IMG/VR virus record: IMGVR_UViG_3300030085_000423
Location: 1-42,345 of that record
Length of the DNA: 42,345 bases
Direction: 5' to 3' (one strand)
Source of the DNA: a virus
Shown: in pieces, positions 13,586 through 22,348 of the stretch
How positions within the stretch are numbered: the stretch's first letter is position 1
How the letters are laid out: every line of letters starts with the position of its first letter
Made by a program: the position numbers and the translations under genes
Notes under the pieces: model-generated
Seen by the model: the letters and a program-made list of their open reading frames with translations, nothing else
The model's database searches: none
What the model was told of the DNA's origin: nothing

Positions 13586-13879
13586 TTATTCTCCTGGTTT
13601 AGGGTTGTCATCTTTTACTTTTTTTATAGTAGCTTTCCAAGCATCTATTCCATTATGGTAGATGTCATCAAGCTGGTCTCCAATAGTAGGATATTCTCTA
13701 ATTCTATTTTGTTCCCAACCATTTTGTTCGTCATCTAATCTACTAGCTGCAACATCATCAACCCAAGCATTGTATTCATCACTTTCAATTACAACATCAA
13801 CACCATTTTTGTGTACTTTAACTGTACCCTCAGGTTTATCTATTCTTACTTGTGCTTTGTGTTCTTCTAAAGTAGCCAT
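13586..13879 (-). CDS. XkdW-like tail-fibre-associated protein (copy 2)
   Basis: A 97-residue protein whose C-terminal half reads REYPTIGDQLDDIYHNGIDAW, with KKVKDDNPKPGE at the end, a clear relative of the 12011-12295 product. The N-terminal half differs. Each copy follows a fibre protein with the shared GNGVTIDG module, suggesting a duplicated two-gene cassette. Confidence 0.7.
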   Translation of the reverse strand: MATLEEHKAQVRIDKPEGTVKVHKNGVDVVIESDEYNAWVDDVAASRLDDEQNGWEQNRIREYPTIGDQLDDIYHNGIDAWKATIKKVKDDNPKPGE

Positions 13880-13882
13880 AAT

Positions 13883-14506
13883 TTAATTATATCCATACAG
13901 TCTATAATTGCCTGTCATTGTTTGTGAACCATCAAAATAAAAATACAATCCATCAAAAGAACCTGTACCCTCTTTAATACCTGTTCCTGTGTGTGTAGCA
14001 TAACCCTCGTTACCCTGATTGTATTCAGAACCAATTTGATACTGAATACTTGTTGATTGACCAGATACTTGTGGTTCTAAAAATGTTACTTGTGCAGTTA
14101 TTTTTTCATCATCCATCCAAGCACCTGTTAATTGAAAATAAGACGCATCAATATCGCTTTCTATACCTGTACCTGAAGAACTGCCTGTTACTTTATGACT
14201 TAACATAGCTACAAAAGAACTATCGCTATCAGAATTTGTTGAACTACTAGCTCTTAACCTTAATCTTAACTCCTCAATATTGTTTGTTGTACCCTCGCCA
14301 TTAAATTGAAATAAATAATTTGGGAACGTTGAAGTAAAAACATTATCTAAAGTTATTCCTGTTACAGCACTAACAGAACCACTTGTAACAAGAGTTAATC
14401 CTGCTGCACCACCTGTTACTTTACCATCTTTAATTAAAGCACCATCAATGGTTACACCATTACCTGATGTGTACTCTCCTATTGTATTTACATTTAACGA
14501 ACTCAT
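13883..14506 (-). CDS. Putative tail fibre protein with shared attachment module
   Basis: A 207-residue protein beginning MSSLNVNTIGEYTSGNGVTI and sharing its N-terminal module with the 178-aa fibre protein downstream. The rest is beta-rich with many Ser, Thr and Gly. It overlaps the long fibre gene upstream by four bases (ATGA). Likely a branch or tip fibre. Confidence 0.6.
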   Translation of the reverse strand: MSSLNVNTIGEYTSGNGVTIDGALIKDGKVTGGAAGLTLVTSGSVSAVTGITLDNVFTSTFPNYLFQFNGEGTTNNIEELRLRLRASSSTNSDSDSSFVAMLSHKVTGSSSGTGIESDIDASYFQLTGAWMDDEKITAQVTFLEPQVSGQSTSIQYQIGSEYNQGNEGYATHTGTGIKEGTGSFDGLYFYFDGSQTMTGNYRLYGYN

Positions 14507-16416
14507 AGTATTACCATTGTACCTGCATTTGTTACTGTACCTGTTATTGTAATAGGTCCTGCGAGAACTGTGCCTTCTGTTGCAGCTACTGTAAATGTAG
14601 CAGATTGCGTTTGATTATGTCTAAACATTCCACCTGCTGCTGTTAATGCAACACCACCTTGATTCCAGTCAGCCATATCTGTATTGTCTAACTCGTAGTG
14701 TATTCCATTAGCAACACCATCTGATAAAGTAAAGTCGCTATCGCCATCTGTCAATGCACCTGCAGAACCTGATGAGAACTGACTAGGGTTTACTTTATAA
14801 ACTGTTCCATCAGTAACATCTTCTAAAATCATTAAGTCATTAGATGTATCTACAGTTATTCCTGAACCATCTGTTAAATTAGATGGGTCAACTGTAAGAC
14901 TTGCATCTCCACTTGCAGCACCACCTGCTAAACCTGAATCAGCTGCAGTGTTTACTGCTGTAATATCTCCTACACCTTTAGCATCTAACTGTGTTTGTAT
15001 GTCTGATGTAACACCATCTAATCTTTGAAATTCTGCATTACTTACTGAACCATCTGCAATTTTTGCAGCATCAATAGCAGCAGCAGATTTAATATTGGCA
15101 TCTTCAATATTCGTTATTGAGTTACCAGTACCATCTGCATCAATAGTTTTATTTGTAAATGTAGTTGTAGATGAAGCTGTTACATCACCCTTAGCATCAA
15201 GCTGTGTCTGTATATCTGAAGTTACGCCATCAAGTCTTTGAAACTCTGCGTTGCTAACACTTCCATCTGCAATCTTACTTGCATCTATTGCTGCAGCAGA
15301 TTTGATATTAGCATCTTCTATGTTTGTAATACTGTTTCCTGTGCCATCAGCATCTATTGTTTTATTTGTTAAAGTGTTTGTAGTAGATGCTGTTATAAAG
15401 CCACTATCGTTTGTAAGTGTAGAAATATTATCACTAGGTTGTGTGGCACTATCTGCCAAAGCACCTTGTGCTGATGTAGCTAAACCTGCTTCTGATGCTG
15501 TTTGATTTATATATTTACTTGAAGAGTTATCATAAGCAATAATATCGTTATCGCCTACAGAAGTAATAGTTACATCATCTAGTTCTGCAAGAGTGTCTTT
15601 AGTATCTACTTGTGCATCAACATAAGTTTTTACTGCTTTAGCTGATGGTATTGTAGTATCTGTACCTGCAACAGAACTTATATCTGTATCTAGTACACCT
15701 GACTTTAAGTTATCTACTTCTATGTTTGTTACTGTGTTGTTATCTACATCTATAGATTTATTAGTCAAGGTATCAGAAGATGCAGGTTGTACTGCAGTAT
15801 CTGCTAATGCACCCTGTGCTGAAGTTGCAAGACTTGCTTCACTTGCAGTTTGATTAATAAATTTACTAGAACTATTGTCGTAAGCTAATACTTCATTATC
15901 GCCTACAGAGGTTATTGTTACATCATCTAATTCAGCTAATGTATCTTTTGTATCTACCTGAGCATCTACATACGCCTTAATTGATTGTTGTGTAGCTAAA
16001 TGTGTAGCAGAGTTAGATGCCATATTATCTTCATCTTTAACGACACCAGTAGCAGTATTTAAACTGCTACCATCATCATTAATTATCTTATCTACTCTTT
16101 CATTTAAGTCATCAAAGTGTTGCTTCATAGCAACCATTCTGACTTTAGCACCTACAGCGTGTGCATTTAGTCCACCGCTATCACTATCAATATTTCTTAC
16201 TACTGTAAGTGAAACACCACTTCTTGCTGTAACTCTTACATATTCCCTAGTGCTATCACTATCAGGGTCTATAACTAAATACATTGGAACTGAAGTTGTA
16301 GGTGTACCTACTGGTGCTGCGTTTACTTGTACTGATACTTCTGTTGCATCTGCACCAATAGCTAAAGCTAATGTTGTTTCATACGCATTTTGTAATATCG
16401 TTTTTTGTGCGGTCAT
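14503..16416 (-). CDS. Long tail fibre with two kinds of internal repeats
   Basis: A 637-residue, Ala/Thr/Asp-rich fibre. The N-terminal about 125 residues look like a virion-attachment domain. The shaft has two tandem families: one with AYVDAQVDTKDTLAELDDVT followed by an NSSSK-INQTASEA stretch (two copies, about residues 148-210 and 265-325), and one with TNKTIDADGTGNSITNIEDA followed by IADGSVSNAEFQRLDGVTSD (two adjacent copies, about 345-480). Repeat copies are nearly identical in protein but differ at many third codon positions. The C-terminus is probably the tip or trimerisation domain. Confidence 0.8.
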   Translation of the reverse strand: MTAQKTILQNAYETTLALAIGADATEVSVQVNAAPVGTPTTSVPMYLVIDPDSDSTREYVRVTARSGVSLTVVRNIDSDSGGLNAHAVGAKVRMVAMKQHFDDLNERVDKIINDDGSSLNTATGVVKDEDNMASNSATHLATQQSIKAYVDAQVDTKDTLAELDDVTITSVGDNEVLAYDNSSSKFINQTASEASLATSAQGALADTAVQPASSDTLTNKSIDVDNNTVTNIEVDNLKSGVLDTDISSVAGTDTTIPSAKAVKTYVDAQVDTKDTLAELDDVTITSVGDNDIIAYDNSSSKYINQTASEAGLATSAQGALADSATQPSDNISTLTNDSGFITASTTNTLTNKTIDADGTGNSITNIEDANIKSAAAIDASKIADGSVSNAEFQRLDGVTSDIQTQLDAKGDVTASSTTTFTNKTIDADGTGNSITNIEDANIKSAAAIDAAKIADGSVSNAEFQRLDGVTSDIQTQLDAKGVGDITAVNTAADSGLAGGAASGDASLTVDPSNLTDGSGITVDTSNDLMILEDVTDGTVYKVNPSQFSSGSAGALTDGDSDFTLSDGVANGIHYELDNTDMADWNQGGVALTAAGGMFRHNQTQSATFTVAATEGTVLAGPITITGTVTNAGTMVIL

Positions 16417-16417
16417 A

Positions 16418-18421
16418 CTATCCTAATCCTGCTACTCCTAATTGTCCTACACCAAGTAACCTTGTTACTATTGTAGCAGCATCTTCTGCTCTCACACCTC
16501 GCACTCTAAGTAAACAAAACTGTGTTACTGAACCTACCTCTGACCTTTCAGAGATTGGGTATTGTACAGATTCTACCACACCTCTTATTATTTCGCTAGG
16601 TTCGTACAACTGTAGTGTAACAGAATCCCCTTCTTTATCCTTTAATGTTTGATATATTACTTCACCTAGGTTCTTAACTCTAAAAGCTTTTCTATTTGGT
16701 CTTTCTATTTGGTCAGATAAATTAATTGGCACGGTGACAACCACTAACTCAGGACGAGGCAAAGCTCTAACAGATACAGCTCTAAACTCTGGTGATTCTG
16801 TAAAAGTTACATTAGGTTCTAACACTATCTTAGTATTTAAGTATCTAGCGTTTCTGTTTAGCTGATACTCTACATTACCTGTACCTGCTACAGAACTACC
16901 TATAAGTTCCCAGTTAGCACTGTCAGGGTTATCTATAGTGTCATAGCTAGTAGATACAAAAATTTGTACAGTTTTACCTGCAGATAAATTACTATGTTCT
17001 ACTTCTACACCAACCCATTGTTTATCTTCTGATGTAAAGAAATCTGCGTTAGGCAATATAATATAACCTGTGCTTTCGTATGTAGATGTTTCTCTATATA
17101 TATCTTTACCTGCTACAGCTACAACAAACTTACCATTACTATTTGTTATACCTGTAACGAATCCAGATGCTTCCATTCTTAAATCTCTAGCGAATCCTGC
17201 AGTAGGAAGATAATATCTCCATAAGTAACTTTCACTACCACTTTCTTTTATTCCCATATATACACTATCTCTTGATACAAACATATGTTTAGGAGTTGTA
17301 TCTACAGCTGTAACCCATTCTTTAATTAACTGTCTATTAGCTAGTACATACAAGTCATCTGCTACTACAAGCTGTGCTGTATAAAACCTACCAACTTCTC
17401 TAGACTTGTCTTTTGTTCCAAAAAATACTAATCCTTCAGCAGCAGCAATAGAATGTACTTCTTCAAAAGGTATATTTGTTTGACCTTTTAGAGTTAAAGT
17501 TCCAGATATATCTTTTAATGAATAAACATCTCCATTAGTAGAAGCTACAAGAACAACTGCACCTGCATCTACAACTTGTGAAACGTGATGAGTATCTTCA
17601 AAAGTTATTATTGCTTGTGAATCTTGTAAGTCTGATGATGACCAGGTTTTATTAAATGGACTTACTGCCCATACTCTTTCTACTGTACCATCATCACCTG
17701 ATATTATTAGCTGACCTTTAGCAAACCACACACCATTTAAACCACCTGCACTAGATTGTGCTGTTGCTTCTTCTGTCCAGGTAGTTCCATCAAACTTTAT
17801 AAGTTCTGAGTTGCTAGTAGTATCTGCAGTTGTTAAATATAGTCCATTACCTACAGCAGCTATACCTGTAAAGTTATAGTTTATTGTAAGTGATGTATAA
17901 CTAGAATCAGTTACTTCTCCCCAAGTATCTCCATTGTCTGTAGATTTATAAACTTTGTTTAAGTCTGTAACATACAGATGACCATTGGTAAGCTGTGCTA
18001 AATAGTTATTAGAACCTTCAAATGTTGTACCTGAACCGCCACCATCACCTCTAACATTTTCATCTTGTGTTGTATATAGTAAATGAACGTGGTAAGAAGT
18101 TTCATCATCTGCGTGAAATACATCTACACCTTTACTATCAAAAAATCTAGTCACATCTTTTTGTGAATTGTTTCTTTTATGTGCAGAGTCTAAACCTTGA
18201 CCACCACTAAAGTCTGACCTAGAAAATATCTGACCTATGTTTGTAGTAATATCTTCAGGGTTTTGTTTTAAGTTTATTTCTTGACCAGGGAACTCTGCAG
18301 TAGATATAGTCATCTGTCTGTTAGGTGCAATAGCAGCTCTAAACAATAAATCGTCTAAAGCTAAATCATAACCTTTTCTTTTAGGGTTAGTTACTTCAGA
18401 GGTTAAAGGTACTCTAGGCAT
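16418..18421 (-). CDS. Beta-propeller-like tail protein
   Basis: A 667-residue protein. The central region contains beta-propeller blades with an Asp-box-like motif (STDNGDTWGE, about residue 163) and several G-LY-TTAD or G-VYS-type strands. The N-terminal about 100 residues and the C-terminal beta-rich 200 residues flank it. Likely part of the tail hub or adhesion complex, placed between the connector and the fibre. It is joined to the preceding gene by a TAATG overlap. Enzymatic activity cannot be inferred. Confidence 0.65.
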   Translation of the reverse strand: MPRVPLTSEVTNPKRKGYDLALDDLLFRAAIAPNRQMTISTAEFPGQEINLKQNPEDITTNIGQIFSRSDFSGGQGLDSAHKRNNSQKDVTRFFDSKGVDVFHADDETSYHVHLLYTTQDENVRGDGGGSGTTFEGSNNYLAQLTNGHLYVTDLNKVYKSTDNGDTWGEVTDSSYTSLTINYNFTGIAAVGNGLYLTTADTTSNSELIKFDGTTWTEEATAQSSAGGLNGVWFAKGQLIISGDDGTVERVWAVSPFNKTWSSSDLQDSQAIITFEDTHHVSQVVDAGAVVLVASTNGDVYSLKDISGTLTLKGQTNIPFEEVHSIAAAEGLVFFGTKDKSREVGRFYTAQLVVADDLYVLANRQLIKEWVTAVDTTPKHMFVSRDSVYMGIKESGSESYLWRYYLPTAGFARDLRMEASGFVTGITNSNGKFVVAVAGKDIYRETSTYESTGYIILPNADFFTSEDKQWVGVEVEHSNLSAGKTVQIFVSTSYDTIDNPDSANWELIGSSVAGTGNVEYQLNRNARYLNTKIVLEPNVTFTESPEFRAVSVRALPRPELVVVTVPINLSDQIERPNRKAFRVKNLGEVIYQTLKDKEGDSVTLQLYEPSEIIRGVVESVQYPISERSEVGSVTQFCLLRVRGVRAEDAATIVTRLLGVGQLGVAGLG

Positions 18422-19434
18422 TAGGTATATGAAATCTTGTTGATACTTACTGGTTCTGGATACCTAGCTCTTAAATCCTTTCGTGCTTGTTGTATCAATG
18501 CTCTTTGATATTGTATTAAAGAGTTTCTAATTGATGATGCAGAGTTAACAGGAAAGCTTTGTGCTTGCATAGATTGTGTAATATTCTCTGCAGTTGCAGC
18601 AGGTATATCTCTACCTGCAATCATTTGTGCTGCTACACCTGCCATAACAATAGGTTCATATTCTGTTTCTAGTCCTATCTGTGCAAGTGTTGTATCTTCT
18701 ACATCTCCATCACTATCGTAATCTCTTACATCTAAAAACTTTTTCTTAAAAGTTACATACACTGTATGACCAGAAGATACATTGTAAACTTGTACTGCAT
18801 TAACTTTATCTGGTCCATTGGTATATGTAATAGTTTGTGATACACCATCTGCATCAGTGTAAGTAAATGGATTTGGTAAATCTATTAACTCTACTGCTAC
18901 TCCTTGAAACATAGTTCCTGTTTCATCTGAGCCTGCAGAAAAGTCTGTGTACTGTGATATTGCTTTTATAGGTGCTATTAAGTAGTTATCATATGTACCA
19001 CTTAATGCTATGTATCCTACTTTAGCTGATACACTTTTAGTTTCTGTTGCAAATAATGTAGGATATAAATTATGTATTTGGTCTGATACTGCATCAAATA
19101 CAGTATTTCTTGGAAAGACAGGATTAATTCTCATTACATCATCTACTGAATGTTCAGCAAGTGTTGTTCCTCTAAAAGCTCTTTTAACTGTTAACTGTTC
19201 TGCTGAAGTATTTAAAGCAGTAACTAACATCAACTCTCTGTTTACTTCTACTACAGCACCTGGTTCTAGTAAATCTTCTTCTTCTGATGTTAGGTAATCT
19301 GATTCATATTCTACTGTTTCATCAGTAGCATCAGCATTCATAGCACCTCTTAAAACAGAAAAAGATTGTATGTCGTCATTTGGCTCTAGGTACTCTCTGT
19401 AAACTCTATCTACTAAATTACCTATTGTACTCAT
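18421..19434 (-). CDS. Head-tail connector or neck protein (putative)
   Basis: A 337-residue protein with helical ends (for instance LIQYQRALIQQARKDLRARY near the C-terminus) and a beta-rich middle with LTVKRAFRGTTLAEHSVDDV, typical of phage neck/adaptor proteins carrying a hub-like beta domain. Its position right after the capsid gene supports a neck role. SD AGGTGAG. Family not firmly identified. Confidence 0.55.
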   Translation of the reverse strand: MSTIGNLVDRVYREYLEPNDDIQSFSVLRGAMNADATDETVEYESDYLTSEEEDLLEPGAVVEVNRELMLVTALNTSAEQLTVKRAFRGTTLAEHSVDDVMRINPVFPRNTVFDAVSDQIHNLYPTLFATETKSVSAKVGYIALSGTYDNYLIAPIKAISQYTDFSAGSDETGTMFQGVAVELIDLPNPFTYTDADGVSQTITYTNGPDKVNAVQVYNVSSGHTVYVTFKKKFLDVRDYDSDGDVEDTTLAQIGLETEYEPIVMAGVAAQMIAGRDIPAATAENITQSMQAQSFPVNSASSIRNSLIQYQRALIQQARKDLRARYPEPVSINKISYT

Positions 19435-19455
19435 ATCTCACCTATGATAGCACAA

Positions 19456-19483
19456 GAAAAGGGTGGAGGTGGAGTTCCACCCT
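19456..19483 (-). terminator. Terminator after the major capsid gene
   Basis: On the minus strand a perfect 8-bp stem AGGGTGGA/TCCACCCT (19483-19476 with 19467-19460), an eight-base loop, then TTTTC. It probably reduces readthrough from the highly expressed capsid gene into tail genes. Confidence 0.7.
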
Positions 19484-19498
19484 AATCTTGTAATTAAA

Positions 19499-20626
19499 TT
19501 AAGCTACTGCTTGAATCTTGCAGTGGTATGAAGGAGGACCAAATTCGAATCCCATCTCCATATAAACTGCTTTACCAATTCTAGCGTTAGCATCTTGGTC
19601 TAAGTCACGTACGAACACAGTACCAAATCCTGGGATGTTGGTAAATACTGGTTGTATGTAAGCTAGGTCAAGAATGAACGCAGAACCTGCTGGCATAATG
19701 TCTGGGTCAATAACCATCAATCCAATAGAACCGAATGGGGTTACTACTGTATCAATGTCAACACCTGCAACATTTCTATCTCTAGGAATGATTGCACCTG
19801 TTATACCCACATTACCACCGATAAGTTCTGTGTTAAGGTCCAAAAGTTGTTTCGGACTTACACATAGAACAGGTTGCTTTAATGGTGCGTGAGCATCATA
19901 AAGAAGCTTCATTGCACCTGCAATAGCATCAAAAGAAAGAACTCTAGCTGAGCCAGAACCATCTCCTGCAGCGTCATTGTAGAAACAATTACCACCTAGT
20001 GGATTTAATGCTCCTGTGTTTGAAGTATTCTTGTTTGCATTAACCCAATGGTCAATACCCCACATTTCTCTAGTTCCTGACCCTGGAGTGGTATTAGCAC
20101 CGTCAGAGAAAGAACCATTGAATGCGAACCACTCAACTTCTCTTGCTATTTTTTCCATTGTCTTTTCCATTTGAAAAGCAAATTCGTCTGCCACTGGGCT
20201 ACCACCAAAGAAAGCCAATTTGTCACCAGCAGTTGTTGTTCCATCTCCATCTGAGGAGTTAACAATGTTGTCTGATAAATCAAATGGGTTTTGATTTGCG
20301 GTAGATGCCAAAGCGGTATATGTCATTTGTACACCCTTGTGGAAAATCTGAGTTACATAAGTGTATGCAGCTCTGTCTCTTCCAAGATATTCTGTGGGTG
20401 ATGAACCTTCTTGTCCTTTAGCTGGTTCTGAAGAAACGGTTGCATTATCTTCTACTTGGACTTGCCAAAATGTAGAGTTTAATGTTTTGCCGCCATTCAA
20501 ACCACCAACTGCGGTAAGTAAAGGTGTTCTTTGACCACCAACTTTGAACAATTCACCAGTGAAGTTATTAATATGTTGGGCGTAGATAGTATCGCTACCT
20601 GCACCACCTAGGCTTATGTCTGCCAT
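19499..20626 (-). CDS. Major capsid protein, SU10/DUF5309-like
   Basis: A 375-residue protein whose pattern fits the SU10-type (DUF5309) major capsid family: an N-terminal arm, AAYTYVTQIFHKGVQMTYTA, then EFAFQMEKTMEKIAREVEWF with a following gap region, and a C-terminal beta domain. This family has the HK97 fold. Strong SD AGGAGA. It lies directly after the putative scaffold, is preceded by an upstream promoter and followed by a terminator. Length is in the usual range for the family. Confidence 0.85.
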   Translation of the reverse strand: MADISLGGAGSDTIYAQHINNFTGELFKVGGQRTPLLTAVGGLNGGKTLNSTFWQVQVEDNATVSSEPAKGQEGSSPTEYLGRDRAAYTYVTQIFHKGVQMTYTALASTANQNPFDLSDNIVNSSDGDGTTTAGDKLAFFGGSPVADEFAFQMEKTMEKIAREVEWFAFNGSFSDGANTTPGSGTREMWGIDHWVNANKNTSNTGALNPLGGNCFYNDAAGDGSGSARVLSFDAIAGAMKLLYDAHAPLKQPVLCVSPKQLLDLNTELIGGNVGITGAIIPRDRNVAGVDIDTVVTPFGSIGLMVIDPDIMPAGSAFILDLAYIQPVFTNIPGFGTVFVRDLDQDANARIGKAVYMEMGFEFGPPSYHCKIQAVA

Positions 20627-20648
20627 ATTTTATCTTCTCCTATATAAA

Positions 20649-21113
20649 TTATTCTTTTAGAGAATCTAACATTCGCAGTTTTGCGTTTATAGAATCTCTT
20701 GTGCTTGTGTTTGAGTCATTAATGAATTTTGAGAACTCTGATTTTACATCAACAGGTTCTGCATTTACACCAAGTTTATTAAGCTGCTCAACTCTTGATT
20801 GAGCCTCAACTACATTGTTAGTAACATTGTCACTAGGTTGTTTAGAATTACTAACTTCTCCAAACTCTTGAGCAACAAAATCTTTTATAGCATCAACAGA
20901 TACTTCACCATCATAGAGTTTTGTAACAGCTTTACCTAATCCCTTATCTGCTTCTAGTCCTAGTTGACCTAAAGCACTGGTCATAGCTTGTGCTTTGAAT
21001 TGTTTATTCTCAGCTTTAAGCTTTTTATACTCTTCTCTAAGTTGTTTGATTCCATCTGTAGATTCATCTACAACTTCTTCTGTAGTATTTACTTGTTGTG
21101 TATTTTCTTCCAT
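20649..21113 (-). CDS. Scaffold protein (putative)
   Basis: A 154-residue acidic protein starting MEENTQQVNTTEEVVDESTD, with a coiled coil (IKQLREEYKKLKAENKQFKA) and a helical C-terminus. Length, acidity, coiled coil and position immediately before the major capsid gene are those of capsid assembly scaffolds. The start at 21113 has GGAG six bases upstream; two further in-frame ATG codons upstream are less well placed. Confidence 0.75.
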   Translation of the reverse strand: MEENTQQVNTTEEVVDESTDGIKQLREEYKKLKAENKQFKAQAMTSALGQLGLEADKGLGKAVTKLYDGEVSVDAIKDFVAQEFGEVSNSKQPSDNVTNNVVEAQSRVEQLNKLGVNAEPVDVKSEFSKFINDSNTSTRDSINAKLRMLDSLKE

Positions 21114-21304
21114 TATTATCTCCATTTTCTCTAGCATATATTTATCCCATAGTATTAATCGCTAGGTAATTAAAGGGATTTACACAAGGGTTTACGAATG
21201 ACAGATAACACACCTTGGCAATGTTACCGAATCCCAGCCCTATATTTTGTGTGCCGAACCTGGCAGGCACTACATCTAGTATAGCAGAATTATTTTTCTG
21301 TCAA
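21114..21304 (-). promoter_or_regulatory. Capsid operon promoter and structured leader
   Basis: On the minus strand a perfect -35 TTGACA (21304-21299) is followed by TATACT (21283-21278) with a 15-base spacer, or by TACTAG with 17. Transcription would start near 21270, at a small hairpin (GTGCC/GGCAC, 21270-21251), giving a 5' leader of about 157 bases before the scaffold gene. The -35 overlaps the end of the preceding gene. Confidence 0.55.
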
Positions 21305-22348
21305 GCCAGTTACAGCACCTTCTTGTGATTTTGCTGCACCTAGTTGAACTGCTGATTCTGATACATTTTGAGCTTGTATTGCTGCTAATTCTTGTGATGT
21401 TTCTAAGTTGCCTAAGTATTGTGCCTCTAGTATTTCCATTGATGTAGGAGCAGAATCTCTACGCTGCTGTCTTGCAACCCTAGCTGTAATTAAAGCTCTA
21501 TCAACAGCAGCTTGAAATGTTCTCTGCGCTTCAGATACTTGTAAGCCTGCACCTACTAAACTTTCAATAGAAGTTCTACTAGCTTCAACTCCCGCAACTG
21601 TTTGATATTGGTTACCAACTTTAGCTATATTTAATCTTCTATTTAAAACTTCTGCATTTATTTCTGGGTCTATTATTAATGGTATTAATGCAGCTTCATC
21701 TAACTGTATAACATCTCCTAACTCAGACGAATAGTATTCTTCATAAGCAGATAACACACCTCTTTTTTGTTCAGGCGTTAAGTTATCTAGCTGTCTTGTA
21801 GCAACAGATAATCTAGAAGCTAGTTCATCTGGGCTAACATTATTTTGTACAAGTTCTGGAAATAGTGTATCAATAACTTGTGCGCCATATCCACCAATAC
21901 CATACTCATTAAAGTGTATTAATGATGCTTCTTTATTCTGTAAGTATGTAGCTTCAGACATTCTAAGTGAGCCATCATCTCTTGTTATACCAGGAAATAC
22001 TTTTTCATAACTATCACTAGACCTCATTCTTGCTAATGCAAATGTATCTTCACCGCTTTCTATGTATCCTGCAACATACTCGTCTATTAGTTTTCTACCT
22101 TCTACTGGTGCTAACTTAGTTAGCCAAGGCATTAATACTTGTGCTTGTTGTGGTGTAAAGTCCACTGCAGTTTCATCTACAGGTTCTTGTGTAGTCCAAC
22201 CCTCATCTTGTGTTTTTCTAGAAAGTTCAGACTTTTTTTCATTATTTCTTCTGTAATACTGAGCGTTAGCAACAGCACCATCTTTATATATTTTTACTTG
22301 CCTTCCGCCTTTAGGTGCGTTTTTATCTACAAATGTATTATCTGCCAT
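21290..22348 (-). CDS. Putative internal virion protein, 352 aa
   Basis: A 352-residue, mainly helical, Gln/Ala-rich protein with a disordered basic N-terminus and a C-terminal coiled region. No enzyme motif is seen. It is the last of six consecutive genes between portal and scaffold that share style and tight overlaps, where podovirus-like phages keep ejected proteins. The capsid operon promoter starts within its last codons. Confidence 0.5.
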   Translation of the reverse strand: MADNTFVDKNAPKGGRQVKIYKDGAVANAQYYRRNNEKKSELSRKTQDEGWTTQEPVDETAVDFTPQQAQVLMPWLTKLAPVEGRKLIDEYVAGYIESGEDTFALARMRSSDSYEKVFPGITRDDGSLRMSEATYLQNKEASLIHFNEYGIGGYGAQVIDTLFPELVQNNVSPDELASRLSVATRQLDNLTPEQKRGVLSAYEEYYSSELGDVIQLDEAALIPLIIDPEINAEVLNRRLNIAKVGNQYQTVAGVEASRTSIESLVGAGLQVSEAQRTFQAAVDRALITARVARQQRRDSAPTSMEILEAQYLGNLETSQELAAIQAQNVSESAVQLGAAKSQEGAVTGLTEK

